Shown: positions 33,686 to 43,079 of the stretch, piece by piece
Position numbering within the stretch: the first letter of the stretch is position 1
Layout of the letters: the number at the start of each line of letters is the position of its first letter
NCBI RefSeq assembly: GCF_018327705.1
Contig: NZ_BNEM01000001.1
Coordinates: 2,232,001-2,296,000 of the forward strand
Direction: 5' to 3'
Length of the DNA: 64,000 bases
DNA from: Catellatospora sp. TT07R-123
GTDB lineage: Bacteria; Actinomycetota; Actinomycetes; Mycobacteriales; Micromonosporaceae
Program-made: the position numbers and the translations under genes
The notes under the pieces: model-generated
What the model saw: the letters and a program-made list of their open reading frames with translations, nothing else
The model's database searches: none
What the model was told of the DNA's origin: nothing

Positions 33686-33760
33686 GATCGGCCGAGTTGC
33701 CGGGCAGTCGGGCACTCGAAGCCTCCACTTTCGCCCGAGTGCCCGGCAACTTGGCTGGTC
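33686..33760. terminator. conserved palindromic element, GTTGCCGGGCA family
   Basis: Arms at 33686-33713 and 33733-33760 (28 bases, four mismatches; core AGTTGCCGGGCA) with a 19-base spacer. It lies between the thioesterase gene and the GH13 gene and touches the GH13 stop codon. A second copy is at 54036-54110. Confidence 0.6.
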
Positions 33761-35384
33761 AGGGGGTCGTGCGGAGCCAGGCGGCGGTGTCGGTGGGGAG
33801 TTGGCCGTCGGGCAGGGGGGCGCTGGACAGGAGGAGGTCGGTGTGCCAGGGGAGGTCGACCGGGCGGTCGCCGAAGTTGACGACGCAGGTCAGGCCGCCG
33901 GGGCGGGTGAAGGCGAGCACCTGGTCCTCGGTGTCCAGCCAGGTCATGGGGCCGTCACCGAGACCGGCCTCGGCGCCGCGCAGGGCCAGGGCCGCCTGGT
34001 ACAGCCGGAGCATCGAGTCCGGGTCGGCCTGCTGGTCGGCGACCGTCGACCCGGCCCAGTGCCGCGGCTGGGGCAGCCACGCGGGCTGCGCGCCGTCGGG
34101 GCTGAACCCGAGCGAGGTCCCGTCGGCCGACCAGGGCAGCGGCACGCGGCAGCCGTCGCGGCCCGGGTCGTTGCCGCCGGAGCGGTGGAAGATCGGGTCC
34201 TGGCGTACCGTGCCGGGCAGGTCCTCGACCTCGGTCAGGCCCAGCTCCTCGCCCTGGTACACGTAGACCGAGCCCGGCAGGGCCAGGGTCAGCAGCGCCG
34301 CCGCCCGCGCCCGGCGCAGGCCCAGCGCCGCGTCGGTCGGCACCTGGTGGCGCACCTGGCGCAGCGCGTGGTCGAACCCGGTCTCGGCCCGGCCGTAGCG
34401 GGTGACGGTGCGGGTCACGTCGTGGTTGCACAGCACCCAGGTGCTGGGCGCCCCGACCGGGGCGTGCGAGGCCAGGGTCGCGTCGACGCAGGCCCGCATC
34501 GCCTTGGCGTCCCACGGGGCGCCGAGGAAGTCGAAGTTGAACGCGGCGTGCATCTCGTCGGGCCGCAGGTAGCGGGCGAACCGCTCGGTGTCGCCCAGCC
34601 ACACCTCGCCGATGAGCGCGCGCGGCACCTCGTACGAGTCGGCGACGGCGCGCCAGCTCCGGTAGATGTCGTGGATCTCGTCCCGGTCGACGAACGGGTG
34701 CGGGTCCGGCGGGCTGGTGCGGTCGAAGTCGGCCAGCGCCGGGTCCTTGACGCACATCGCCGCCGAGTCGATCCGGATGCCGTCGACGCCCCGGTCGAAC
34801 CAGAACCGCAGGATGTCGGCGAACTCGGCCCGCACCAGCGGGTTGTCCCAGTTCAGGTCGGGCTGCTCGGCGGCGAACAGGTGCAGGTACCACTGCCCGT
34901 CGGCGACCCTGGTCCAGGCCGGGCCCTCGAACACCGACTGCCAGTCGTTGGGCGGCAGTTCGCCGTGCTCGCCCCGGCCCTCGCGGAACCAGAACAGGTC
35001 CCGGGCGGGCGAGCCGGGCCCCTCGGCCAGCGCCTGCTGGAACCAGGCGTGGGCGTCGGAGCAGTGGTTGGGCACGATGTCGACGATGATCCGGATGCCG
35101 TGCGCGTGCGCCTGCTCGATCAGCGTCTCGGCTTCGGCCAGGGTGCCGAAGCTCGGGTCGATGTCGCGGTAGTCGGCCACGTCGTAGCCCGCGTCGGCCA
35201 TCGGCGACGGGTACCACGGGCTGAACCAGATCGCGTTGATGCCGAGGTCGTGCAGGTACCCGAGCTTCGCGCGGATGCCCGCGAGGTCGCCGGTCCCGTC
35301 GCCGTTCGCGTCGGCGAAGGAACGCGGGTAGACCTGGTAGATGGCCGCATGGCGCCACCAGTCACGGGAGTCGTGGTGAAACAC
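33759..35384 (-). CDS. GH13 alpha-glucosidase
   Basis: A 541-residue GH13 enzyme of the oligo-1,6-glucosidase/alpha-glucosidase group (YQVYPRSFADANGDGTGDL). Conserved regions: DIVPNH, GIRIDSA with nucleophile Asp206, GEVW with acid/base Glu260, and NHDV with Asp322. There is no signal peptide, so it acts in the cytoplasm. It hydrolyses short alpha-glucosides at the non-reducing end. It is the last gene of the alpha-glucan cluster, 31 bases after the GH87 gene, and probably converts imported nigero- or malto-oligosaccharides to glucose. The GTG start at 35384 has an AGAGAG site upstream. Confidence 0.92.
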   Translation of the reverse strand: MFHHDSRDWWRHAAIYQVYPRSFADANGDGTGDLAGIRAKLGYLHDLGINAIWFSPWYPSPMADAGYDVADYRDIDPSFGTLAEAETLIEQAHAHGIRIIVDIVPNHCSDAHAWFQQALAEGPGSPARDLFWFREGRGEHGELPPNDWQSVFEGPAWTRVADGQWYLHLFAAEQPDLNWDNPLVRAEFADILRFWFDRGVDGIRIDSAAMCVKDPALADFDRTSPPDPHPFVDRDEIHDIYRSWRAVADSYEVPRALIGEVWLGDTERFARYLRPDEMHAAFNFDFLGAPWDAKAMRACVDATLASHAPVGAPSTWVLCNHDVTRTVTRYGRAETGFDHALRQVRHQVPTDAALGLRRARAAALLTLALPGSVYVYQGEELGLTEVEDLPGTVRQDPIFHRSGGNDPGRDGCRVPLPWSADGTSLGFSPDGAQPAWLPQPRHWAGSTVADQQADPDSMLRLYQAALALRGAEAGLGDGPMTWLDTEDQVLAFTRPGGLTCVVNFGDRPVDLPWHTDLLLSSAPLPDGQLPTDTAAWLRTTP

Positions 35385-35415
35385 GGGTACCTGCTCTCTA
35401 ATTCGGTTTCGTCGG

Positions 35416-38388
35416 TCAGAAGCCGCTGTTGCCGGGGCCGAGGTTGAGCGTGTAGCCGGTCCGGTTGATCAGACCGCCGCTCGCGGCACCGGTGACCGTG
35501 ACGTACGTGACGTACGCGCTGCCCGCGGCGTTGAGCTCGATGCCGTACGTCCCGGCCCCGTTGACGGTGACGTGGTCCAGCGTCAGGCTGGTGATGTTCT
35601 TCAGGTAACTGAGCAGGATGCCCTGGTATTGGCTGTCGATGATGTCGACGTCCTTGACCAGGACCGGCGCGGTGATGTCGGTCGCCTCGGCGTAGATCCA
35701 CAGGCCGCCGAGCGAGGAGTTCCAGTTGCGCTCGAAGCTGCTGGTACGGGTCAGCGTGTTGCGCTGCACCGACGTGGTGCCGCTGAACGCCAGCGCCCCG
35801 TGCCAGGTGCTGACGGTGATGCCCGCACCGGCGTACACCGAGTCGGTGATGAGGTTGTCCTCGATCCGGTTGGCGGTGCCGCCGTAGATCGCCGCGCCGT
35901 TGGCCAGCATCGGCAGGTTCACCGTGTTGAACGTGAACGCGCTGTTGGTGACCGGCGCCGAGTTCGACCACATGGCCAGGGCGTCGTCACCGGTGTTGCG
36001 CAGCACGCTCTGGTCGACGCGCACGTTGGCCGCCCCGCCGTTGACGTTCACGCCGTCGGCGAAGGTGTTCCGGATGCGGACGCCGACCGCGTAGAGGCCG
36101 TTGGTGCCGGTGGTGGGCCACATGCCGACCTTCGTGTGCTCGATCCACACGTGGTGGATCAGCGAGCCGGTGCCGAAGTTGCCCTCGATGCCGGTGTCGA
36201 ACGCGCTGTCGTCGCGGTAGCGGACGTCACCGGCGATGGTGAAGTCGGCCAGGCGCACGTTCGAGCCGGTGGCGAAGAAGCCGCCCTTGCCGTTCGTGCC
36301 CTTGATGACCGTGTACCACTCGCCCGCGCCGCGCAGGCTGACGTTGGCGATGTTGATCCGCGCGTTGACGACGAACGTGCCCGAGGGCACCCACACGCCC
36401 TTGCCCTGGCTCTGCGCCGCCGAGATCGCGCTGTTGAACGCGTTGGTGTCGTCGCCGCTGTCGTTGGCCACGGCGCCGTAGTCGGTCACGGAGAGGAAGT
36501 TGGCGGGCTGGGTGAGCGCGGCCGGGGTGACCTCGCCCTCGATCAGGTCGATCGTGTAGTACGCCGCCGAGGAGGACGCGTCCTTCTGGAGCTTGACCAC
36601 GGTGCCCGCCGCGTACGTGCTGGGCAGGGTCACCCGGACCTCGTCGAAGAAGCGGTGCGGCTCGCCCCCGGCCGGGTTGTTGTTGTACGGGTACGCCCCG
36701 TACACCCAGCTGTAGACCGAGCTCAGGGTCACGTCGGCGACCTTGGTGGTGCCGTTGTACAGCGCCAGCGGCGCGGTCTGGCCGGTGCCGCCCGCGTTGT
36801 CCGGGATCGAGTAGCGGATGACCAGCGCGTTGGCGGGCTTGGTGAGGGTGACCTGCACGTACTGGCCGGTCGAGGAGAGCTTGACCGCCTTGCGGCCCGA
36901 CGCCTCCGAGGCCTCGGTGAGGTAGGTGCGGTTCGGCCCGACCACCGCCGCGTTGGTGCTGCCGCTCTCGGCCTCGTAGGTGGTGTAGGGCACCGTCGCG
37001 CCCCGGGCGGCCAGGGCCGCGCCGCCGGTCACGTACAGCGTGTCCAGCTGCACGTTGCCGGAGTCGCCGGAGTCGTACTGGTAGGTGACGATGTTGAGCC
37101 CGGCGCGCAGGGTCAGGTTCTGCGCGGCGGTGAGCCAGCCCGACCCGGCGGGCAGCGTGAGCTGGCCCTGCTTGAGGTCGTTGACGTACACCGACACGGT
37201 CCGGGAGGCCCCGTTGGTGTTGGCGTAGCGCAGCGTGGTCGCGGCGGAGCCCGCGGCGGCGGCGTTGACGGTGCGGATCACGCGGGCGCCGACGCTGGTC
37301 AGGCCGGTGACGTAGCCGGTGCCGTTGTAGCCGGCCGTGGCGGTCGCGGCCGAGGTGCCGCCGGACAGGAAGCCGGTCTCCAGCTCGTACGGCTGGCCGC
37401 CGGGCTGACCGGTCGGCGAGGGGGACGGCGAAGGCGACGGCGAGGCCGACGGGCTGGCGGCGGTGCCGGACACGGTGATGTTGTCGATGTTGACGTTGCC
37501 CGAGTCGGTCGTGTCGAACTTGTACGCCACGGTGTTGCCGCCGTTGTTCAGGCTCACCGAAGAGGCGAACGTGCCCCAGGTGTCCCAGTTGGCGGTGGCG
37601 GGCAGGCTGACCTGGCCGGTCTTGGCGCCGTTGGCGTACAGCGACAGGGTCATCGTGGCGCCGGTGCCGTTGGCGTAGCGCAGCGTCACCGTCCGCGAAC
37701 CGGCCCCGGACACGCTGACCGTGAAGGCCGTGTTCGCGTTGCCCTTGTTGCCGTCGGTGTAGCCGCCGACGAACCCGGATCCGGTGAAGCCCGGGTGGTC
37801 CGTGGCGATGGTCGCACCGCCGGACAGGGCGGCCGACTCGGCCTCGTACTGGCCCGCGGGCGGCGCGGCGACGTCGGCGACGGTCAGGCTGTCGATGTTG
37901 ACGTTGCCCGAGTCGGCCGTGTCGAACTTGTAGCTGACGGTCGCGCTGCCGTTGGGCAGGCTCACGGTCTCGACCTCGGTGCCCCAGCTGTCCCAGTTGG
38001 CGGTGGCGTTGAGGCTGATCTGCTTCTGCTTCGTGCCGTTGACGTACAGCGACAGCGTCTTGGTCTGGGTGGTGCCGTTGGCGTAGCGCAGCGTCAGCGT
38101 GCGGCTGGCGGCACCGGAGTTGCTGACCGTGAAGGTCGTGTTCGCGTTGCCCTTGTTGCCGTCGGTGTAGCCCCCGACGAAACCGGAGCCGGTGTAGCCG
38201 GTGTGGTCGGTGGCGACCGTGGTGCCACCGGCCAGCGCGGCCGACTCGGCCTGGTACGTGGTGCTGGCGGCCTCGGCGGGCAGCGCGGCGAGCACGCCGG
38301 TGACCAGGGCGGTCGCCGTCGCGGCAGCGGTCGCCAGCGCGATGCGCAGCGTGTTGCGGGAGGTGGTGCGTGGTGCGGAGCGGTGCAT
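35416..38388 (-). CDS. secreted GH87 mycodextranase / alpha-1,3-glucanase with CBM35-like modules
   Basis: A 990-residue exported enzyme. After a signal peptide (about 1-40, ending LAALPAEA), two near-identical CBM35-like modules follow (about 44-172 and 182-308; each YQAESAAL-type start and SGFVGGYTDGNKGNANT), a Pro-Ser linker, a third related module (about 333-455), a further beta-sandwich (about 465-640), and a parallel beta-helix catalytic region (about 650-990) with FADGVNVNGG and NTGDDALAMWS, where the GH87 catalytic aspartates are expected. GH87 enzymes cut alpha-1,3-glucan or nigeran, found in fungal walls. The CBMs would hold insoluble glucan. Expressed from the MalEFG operon direction. 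Confidence 0.88.
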   Translation of the reverse strand: MHRSAPRTTSRNTLRIALATAAATATALVTGVLAALPAEAASTTYQAESAALAGGTTVATDHTGYTGSGFVGGYTDGNKGNANTTFTVSNSGAASRTLTLRYANGTTQTKTLSLYVNGTKQKQISLNATANWDSWGTEVETVSLPNGSATVSYKFDTADSGNVNIDSLTVADVAAPPAGQYEAESAALSGGATIATDHPGFTGSGFVGGYTDGNKGNANTAFTVSVSGAGSRTVTLRYANGTGATMTLSLYANGAKTGQVSLPATANWDTWGTFASSVSLNNGGNTVAYKFDTTDSGNVNIDNITVSGTAASPSASPSPSPSPSPTGQPGGQPYELETGFLSGGTSAATATAGYNGTGYVTGLTSVGARVIRTVNAAAAGSAATTLRYANTNGASRTVSVYVNDLKQGQLTLPAGSGWLTAAQNLTLRAGLNIVTYQYDSGDSGNVQLDTLYVTGGAALAARGATVPYTTYEAESGSTNAAVVGPNRTYLTEASEASGRKAVKLSSTGQYVQVTLTKPANALVIRYSIPDNAGGTGQTAPLALYNGTTKVADVTLSSVYSWVYGAYPYNNNPAGGEPHRFFDEVRVTLPSTYAAGTVVKLQKDASSSAAYYTIDLIEGEVTPAALTQPANFLSVTDYGAVANDSGDDTNAFNSAISAAQSQGKGVWVPSGTFVVNARINIANVSLRGAGEWYTVIKGTNGKGGFFATGSNVRLADFTIAGDVRYRDDSAFDTGIEGNFGTGSLIHHVWIEHTKVGMWPTTGTNGLYAVGVRIRNTFADGVNVNGGAANVRVDQSVLRNTGDDALAMWSNSAPVTNSAFTFNTVNLPMLANGAAIYGGTANRIEDNLITDSVYAGAGITVSTWHGALAFSGTTSVQRNTLTRTSSFERNWNSSLGGLWIYAEATDITAPVLVKDVDIIDSQYQGILLSYLKNITSLTLDHVTVNGAGTYGIELNAAGSAYVTYVTVTGAASGGLINRTGYTLNLGPGNSGF

Positions 38389-38534
38389 GGTGCGTTACTC
38401 CTTCCCTGCGGTGATGGGGGTCCCCCGTGTCCCGGGCAGCGGCCATCGGCTCACCGTCGACGGTGGGCTGGTGGTCGGTGTCGGTGCCGGTCAAGCACCG
38501 CCGGGCGCGGCGCTCGACCGTGTCTGCGGTGCCG

Positions 38535-39422
38535 TCAGCCCTTGATGGCTCCGGCGGACAGGCCGTTGAGGATCCGGCGCTGGAAGATCATGAAGACGAC
38601 GATCATCGGGATGCTGGCCATGGCCAGCGCGGCGTACAGCTCGTTCTGCGGCACCTGGCCGGTGAAGGACAGGCGGCTCAGCGCCACGCTGATGGTCTGC
38701 TCCTGCGGGTCCTGGAGCACCAGCAGCGGCCAGAGGAAGTCCTTCCACGATCCGATGATCGCGAAGATCGAGATGACCGCGAGCACGGGCAGCGACAGCG
38801 GCAGGATCACGTTCCACAGCGTGCGCAGCCGGCCCGCGCCGTCGATGCTCGCGGCTTCGAGCAGGTCGTCGGGGATCTGGTCGAAGAACCGCTTGAGCAC
38901 GTAGATGTTGAACGCGTTCGCCGCGCCGGGCAGCCACAGCGCCCACGGGCTGTCGATCAGGTTGAGACCCACGATCGGCACGTCGACCACGGTCAGGTAC
39001 GACGGCACCAGCAGCGCGGCGGCGGGCAGCATCAGGCTGGCCAGCATCGCGCCGAGCACCACCTTGCCGAAGACGGGCCGCAGCTTCGACAGGGCGTACG
39101 CCGCCGCGACGTCCACCAGCAGCTGGATCAGCCAGCCGAAGAACGCGTAGTAGGCGGTGTTGGCCAGGAAGTGGCCGACCTGGAGCCGCTCCCACGCGTC
39201 GGCGAAGGTGCTCCAGCGCCACTCCTGCGGCAGCAGCGTCGGCACCGGCTGCACCAGCTCCTGCGGCGACTTCAGCGCGCCGGAGAACATCCAGTACAGC
39301 GGGAAGATGAACGCCAGCGCGAAGGCCGCGGCCAGCGCACCCAGCACCAGGCGGTAGACCAGCCGGTTGCGGCCGCGCCGCAGGTCGGCGTCGGAGATCA
39401 GCGATCGGGTCGAGGAACTCAT
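38535..39422 (-). CDS. carbohydrate ABC transporter permease (MalG-like)
   Basis: A 295-residue permease with six helices and the coupling loop EAASIDGAGRLRTLWNVILP (EAA motif). The cytoplasmic N-terminus and the first helix LVLGALAAAFALAFIFPLYW are typical of MalG. ATG 39422 is preferred to an upstream GTG. Pairs with the MalF-like subunit encoded directly upstream (15 bases apart) to import an oligosaccharide delivered by the binding lipoprotein. 146 bases separate it from the GH87 gene. Confidence 0.92.
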   Translation of the reverse strand: MSSSTRSLISDADLRRGRNRLVYRLVLGALAAAFALAFIFPLYWMFSGALKSPQELVQPVPTLLPQEWRWSTFADAWERLQVGHFLANTAYYAFFGWLIQLLVDVAAAYALSKLRPVFGKVVLGAMLASLMLPAAALLVPSYLTVVDVPIVGLNLIDSPWALWLPGAANAFNIYVLKRFFDQIPDDLLEAASIDGAGRLRTLWNVILPLSLPVLAVISIFAIIGSWKDFLWPLLVLQDPQEQTISVALSRLSFTGQVPQNELYAALAMASIPMIVVFMIFQRRILNGLSAGAIKG

Positions 39423-39437
39423 CTGCGGCACCTGCTC

Positions 39438-40328
39438 TCAGTCGGGCTTGCGGGTCAGGCGCAGGTACACGGCCGAAAACGCGCCGAGCACGATGAACAG
39501 CAGCACGCTCATCGCGGCGGCCAGGCCGAAGTCGTTGTTGACGGTGAAGGCGTACCGGTAGATCAGCACCATCACCGTGATGGTGTCCGGGTTCGTGGTG
39601 CCGGTCAGCTGGAACGGCTCGATGAACACCTGCATGGTGGCCACGATCTGGAGCAGCAGCAGGACCAGCATGATGAAGCGCATCTGCGGGATGGTCACGT
39701 GCCGCACCCGCTGCCAGACGCTCGCGCCGTCGAGCTCGGCGGCCTCGTAGAGCTCGCTCGGGATGCCGGCCAGCCCGGCCAGGTACATGATCGTCGCGCC
39801 GCCCATGTTGGCCCAGGTCGAGACCAGCACCAGCGAGACCATCGCCATCTTCGGCGACTGGGTCCACTCCGAGGTCGGCAGGTGCAGCGCGCTCAGCACG
39901 GCGTTGAACAGGCCCGTGCCGGGGTCGTAGAAGTACTTCCACAGCAGCACGCTGACGATCGGCGGCAGCATCACCGGCAGGTACACGGCGACCCGGAAGA
40001 AGCCCTTGGCGTGCCGGAACTCGTTGATGACCAGCGCCACCACGAACGGCACCGCGTACCCGAACAGCAGCGCCAGGGCCGTGAACTCCAGCGTGTTGAG
40101 CCAGGCGGTGCCGAACAGCGGGTCGGCGAACAGCGCCCTGTAGTTGTCCAGCCCGACCCAGTAGGGCGGGCTGACGAAGTTGTCCTGCTGGAAGCTGAGG
40201 ATGATGCCCTTGACCAGCGGATACCAGGAGAACAGGCCGAAGCAGACCAGACCGGCCGCCAGGAACGCGTACGCCTGCAGGTTGTCGCCGATCCGCCGCC
40301 GCAGCCGCTCGGATGCCAGAACCGTCAT
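39438..40328 (-). CDS. carbohydrate ABC transporter permease (MalF-like)
   Basis: A 296-residue permease with about six helices and the coupling loop YEAAELDGASVWQRVRHVTIP. It lies between the binding protein and MalG genes, the usual order. The start is ATG 40328. A strong hairpin in the 71-base gap to the binding-protein gene probably lowers its expression relative to the binding protein. No nucleotide-binding subunit is encoded in the cluster, so a shared MsiK-type ATPase elsewhere is expected. Confidence 0.92.
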   Translation of the reverse strand: MTVLASERLRRRIGDNLQAYAFLAAGLVCFGLFSWYPLVKGIILSFQQDNFVSPPYWVGLDNYRALFADPLFGTAWLNTLEFTALALLFGYAVPFVVALVINEFRHAKGFFRVAVYLPVMLPPIVSVLLWKYFYDPGTGLFNAVLSALHLPTSEWTQSPKMAMVSLVLVSTWANMGGATIMYLAGLAGIPSELYEAAELDGASVWQRVRHVTIPQMRFIMLVLLLLQIVATMQVFIEPFQLTGTTNPDTITVMVLIYRYAFTVNNDFGLAAAMSVLLFIVLGAFSAVYLRLTRKPD

Positions 40329-40359
40329 CGTGCCCGCCCTCTCTGCTCGGACAAGGGGT

Positions 40360-40394
40360 AGGCCCCGGGCCGCCAATCCCCCGGCCCGGGGCCT
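40360..40394 (-). terminator. attenuating hairpin between binding protein and permease genes
   Basis: Perfect 13-base arms AGGCCCCGGGCCG (40360-40372) and its complement (40382-40394) with a nine-base loop, six bases after the binding-protein stop on the minus strand. Such hairpins allow more binding protein than permease to be made. Confidence 0.7.
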
Positions 40395-40399
40395 GTTCG

Positions 40400-41755
40400 T
40401 CACTTGGCTGCGGCCAGGATCGTGTTGACCTGGGCCTCTGCGTCAGCGAGGAGCTTCGCGATGTCGGCGTTGCGGTCGGTCAGGACCTTCTGCATCGCCG
40501 TGTCCAGCACCGCGTAGACCTGCTGCGCCAGCGGCGGCTCCAGCTTCAGCGGGATGCTCGCGGTTCCGGCGACGAACGGTGCGAAGTTGCCCGAGGGCAC
40601 GTTCGCGAACTTCGTGGTGGCTTCCTCACGCTTGGCGGCGGAGGCGCCGGTCCAGATGTTGGGCTGCGGCAGGCCGACGGGCTGGCCCGCCTTGGACGCC
40701 TTCTCGTTGTCCGCCATGATCCGGTCCGGGTTGACCGTCTTGAAGGACAGCCAGGTCAGACCGGCCTTGATCTTCTCCGGGCTGAGGCCGGCCTTGAACA
40801 TGTAGCCGTCGCCGCCGCCCAGGGTGCCCTGGCCGCCGGGCATGACCGACAGGCCGTAGTCCTCGTACTTGCCCTTGTACTGGTTGACGATGACCGGCAG
40901 GTTGTCCGACGAGCCGATGTACATGCCGAGCTTGCCCGAGGCGGCCATCTGGATCAGGTCGGCCCACTCCAGCAGCTGGCGGCTGCCCATGGTGTCGTCG
41001 GTCCAGCGCATGTCGTGCAACTGCTGGAGGACCTGCTTGCCCTTCTCGTTGTTGAAGGCGGCCTTCCACTTGTCGCCGTCCTTGACGGCGATGTCGCCGC
41101 CGACGGAGTACATCTCGGCGGTGAAGTGCCAGCCGCCGGTGTTGCTCTTGCTGTAGTCGCCGTAGCCGACCACGCCGTCACCGAGCGCCTTCAGCTTCTG
41201 GGCGGCCGAGCGGACCTCTTCCCAGGTCTTCGGCGGGTTGGCCGGGTCGAGACCGGCCTTGGTGAACAGCGTGCGGTTGTAGACCAGGCCCAGCGAGTAG
41301 TTGGCCGAGGGCAGGCCGTACACCTTGCCGTCCGGCCCGGTGAAGACCTTCATCAGCTGCTCCTGGATGTCCTTCACCTGCGGGACGGTGTCCAGGTAGG
41401 CCGAGATGTCGGAGACCTGCTTCTTGGCGATCAGCGCCTGCGGGTCGGTGAAGTAGACGTAGAAGACGTCCTCCAGCTGGCCGCCGGCCAGCTTGGTGGC
41501 GAACGTCTGGGGGTCCATGAACCCCTCTTTGGCGTCAATCTTGATGTTCGGGTACTTCGCCTCGAACGCCTTGACGTCGGCCTCGAAGTTGGCCAGGTTG
41601 ACCGCGTCGGTCGCCGGCGGCTTGCCGTTGACCGTGATCGTCACGGGGCCGTTCGACTCGGCGGGCTTGTCCTCGCCGGAGCAGGCGGCGCCGAGCAGCG
41701 CCGTGCTGGCGACCAGCGCCAGCGCGACGGACTTGCCAAGCATGCGACGGTTCAT
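40400..41755 (-). CDS. sugar-binding lipoprotein of an ABC importer (MalE-like)
   Basis: A 451-residue extracellular solute-binding protein, family 1. The signal peptide ends in the lipobox LLGAAC, giving a lipid anchor near Cys25. Motifs typical of this family are NIKIDAKEGFMDPQTFATKLAGG, VYGLPSANYSLGLVYNRTLF, KTWEEV and GKLGMYIGSS. It captures an oligosaccharide, most likely the alpha-glucan products of the GH87 enzyme, for the MalF/MalG permease. ATG 41755 has a GGAAGGG site. It heads the transporter operon, with a 284-base control region behind the LacI gene. Confidence 0.92.
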   Translation of the reverse strand: MNRRMLGKSVALALVASTALLGAACSGEDKPAESNGPVTITVNGKPPATDAVNLANFEADVKAFEAKYPNIKIDAKEGFMDPQTFATKLAGGQLEDVFYVYFTDPQALIAKKQVSDISAYLDTVPQVKDIQEQLMKVFTGPDGKVYGLPSANYSLGLVYNRTLFTKAGLDPANPPKTWEEVRSAAQKLKALGDGVVGYGDYSKSNTGGWHFTAEMYSVGGDIAVKDGDKWKAAFNNEKGKQVLQQLHDMRWTDDTMGSRQLLEWADLIQMAASGKLGMYIGSSDNLPVIVNQYKGKYEDYGLSVMPGGQGTLGGGDGYMFKAGLSPEKIKAGLTWLSFKTVNPDRIMADNEKASKAGQPVGLPQPNIWTGASAAKREEATTKFANVPSGNFAPFVAGTASIPLKLEPPLAQQVYAVLDTAMQKVLTDRNADIAKLLADAEAQVNTILAAAK

Positions 41756-42039
41756 CGTCAAAAATCCCTTCCTGGATATGCACAGGTACCGGGCCGGGGC
41801 AGCCCGGGTCGACCGGAAGCGCGGGCGCTCCGGTTGTTGCTTGCGCATTGCCACCGCGTTGCTCCGAGATTTCCGAGCGTTTCGGCGTGAGCAGAAGGCT
41901 AGACCTTCCGCCCCCAAGAAGTCCATGGGTTGTTGCAAAAAATTGACCAGATGATCGTCTTTGAGTTGCACAACCCCGCAAACACGAAACTTATCGATGC
42001 ATCAAGCGCCTGAACTGGCCATTGTCGACTTCGGACTGA
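41756..42039 (-). promoter_or_regulatory. control region of the alpha-glucan operon
   Basis: Non-coding, locally AT-rich. On the minus strand it holds TTTTTTGCAACAAC near 41938 and TGCGCAAGCAACAACC near 41840, sequences of the TTGC/GCAA type favoured by LacI proteins, but no perfect palindrome. Promoter and operator for the binding-protein gene are expected here. Confidence 0.45.
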
Positions 42040-43044
42040 TCACGACGGGCAGGGGCCAGTTGAGCTGCGCACAATCAGCTCCGGGTCGAACAGGATCTCG
42101 CCCCGGTCCACCACGCCGCCTTCGATCTGCGCCATCAGCGCGGCCACCGCGGCGGCCGCCATCGGCTCGATCGGCTGGCGGATCGTGGTCAGCGGCGGAT
42201 CGGTCACGCCCATGAACACCGAGTCGTCGAACCCGATCACCGACACGTCCTGCGGCACCGAAAGCCCCTGCTTGCGTACGGCCCGGACCGCCCCCAGGGC
42301 CAGCGCGTCACTGGCGCAGACGATCCCGGTCACGCCCTCGGCCAGCAGGCGGGTGGCCGCCCCGCGGCCGCCCTCGGTCGAGAAGATCGTGTGCTCCACC
42401 CAGCGCCGCCACTGCCGCGCCTGCCCCCGCTGCTCGAAGAACCGCACGTAGGCGGCCAGTTTGCGGGCCGACGGGATGTGCCCGGGCGGCCCCAGCACCA
42501 GGCCGATCCGCTCGTGGCCCAGCGCCGTCAGATGGGTCAGCGCCTGGTCGACGGCCAGTTCGTCGTCGACGCAGACGCGCGGCACGCCCAGGTTCTCGTC
42601 GGCCGCGTTGAGCAGCACGATCGGCAGTCTGCGCTCCTCCAGCCGGCGGCACTGCTCGGGCCCGGCGTCGGCGTAGCTGCCGCCCACGAACACGATGCCG
42701 CCGACCTGGTGCGACAGCAGCATCTCGATGTAGTGCGACTCCGACACCCCGTCGGCCGTACGCGTGCACAGCGCCGGGACCAGGCCGCGCTTGATCAGCG
42801 CCTGCGCGATGACCTCGGCGAACGCCGGGAAGATGGGGTTCTGCAGGTCGGGCAGGACCAGGCCGACCAGGCGGCCGCGCTCGGCGCGGATGCGCTCCGG
42901 GCGCGGGAAGCCGAACACGTCCAGGGCCGTGAGCACGGCATCCCTGGTCGCGGGGGCGATGCCCGGCTTGTTGTGCAGCACGCGGCTGACCGTCGCCTCG
43001 GAGACTCCGGTGAACTTGGCCACCGCCGCCAGTCTGCTCGTCAC
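42040..43044 (-). CDS. LacI-family transcriptional regulator of the alpha-glucan locus
   Basis: A 334-residue LacI/PurR-type repressor. The N-terminal helix-turn-helix and hinge are SRLAAVAKFTGVSEATVSRVL and HNKPGIAPATRDAVLTAL; the ligand-binding domain starts GLVLPDLQNPIFPAFAEVIAQAL and contains HLTALGHERIGLVLG and VIGFDDSVFMGVTDPPLTTIRQP. GTG 43044 is chosen; ATG 43068 would add eight residues. It lies directly upstream of, and in the same direction as, the transporter operon and should repress it until a sugar inducer binds. Confidence 0.92.
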   Translation of the reverse strand: MTSRLAAVAKFTGVSEATVSRVLHNKPGIAPATRDAVLTALDVFGFPRPERIRAERGRLVGLVLPDLQNPIFPAFAEVIAQALIKRGLVPALCTRTADGVSESHYIEMLLSHQVGGIVFVGGSYADAGPEQCRRLEERRLPIVLLNAADENLGVPRVCVDDELAVDQALTHLTALGHERIGLVLGPPGHIPSARKLAAYVRFFEQRGQARQWRRWVEHTIFSTEGGRGAATRLLAEGVTGIVCASDALALGAVRAVRKQGLSVPQDVSVIGFDDSVFMGVTDPPLTTIRQPIEPMAAAAVAALMAQIEGGVVDRGEILFDPELIVRSSTGPCPS

Positions 43045-43079
43045 ACGGGCGAGCTTACGGCAACTCATGCAAAAACTCG

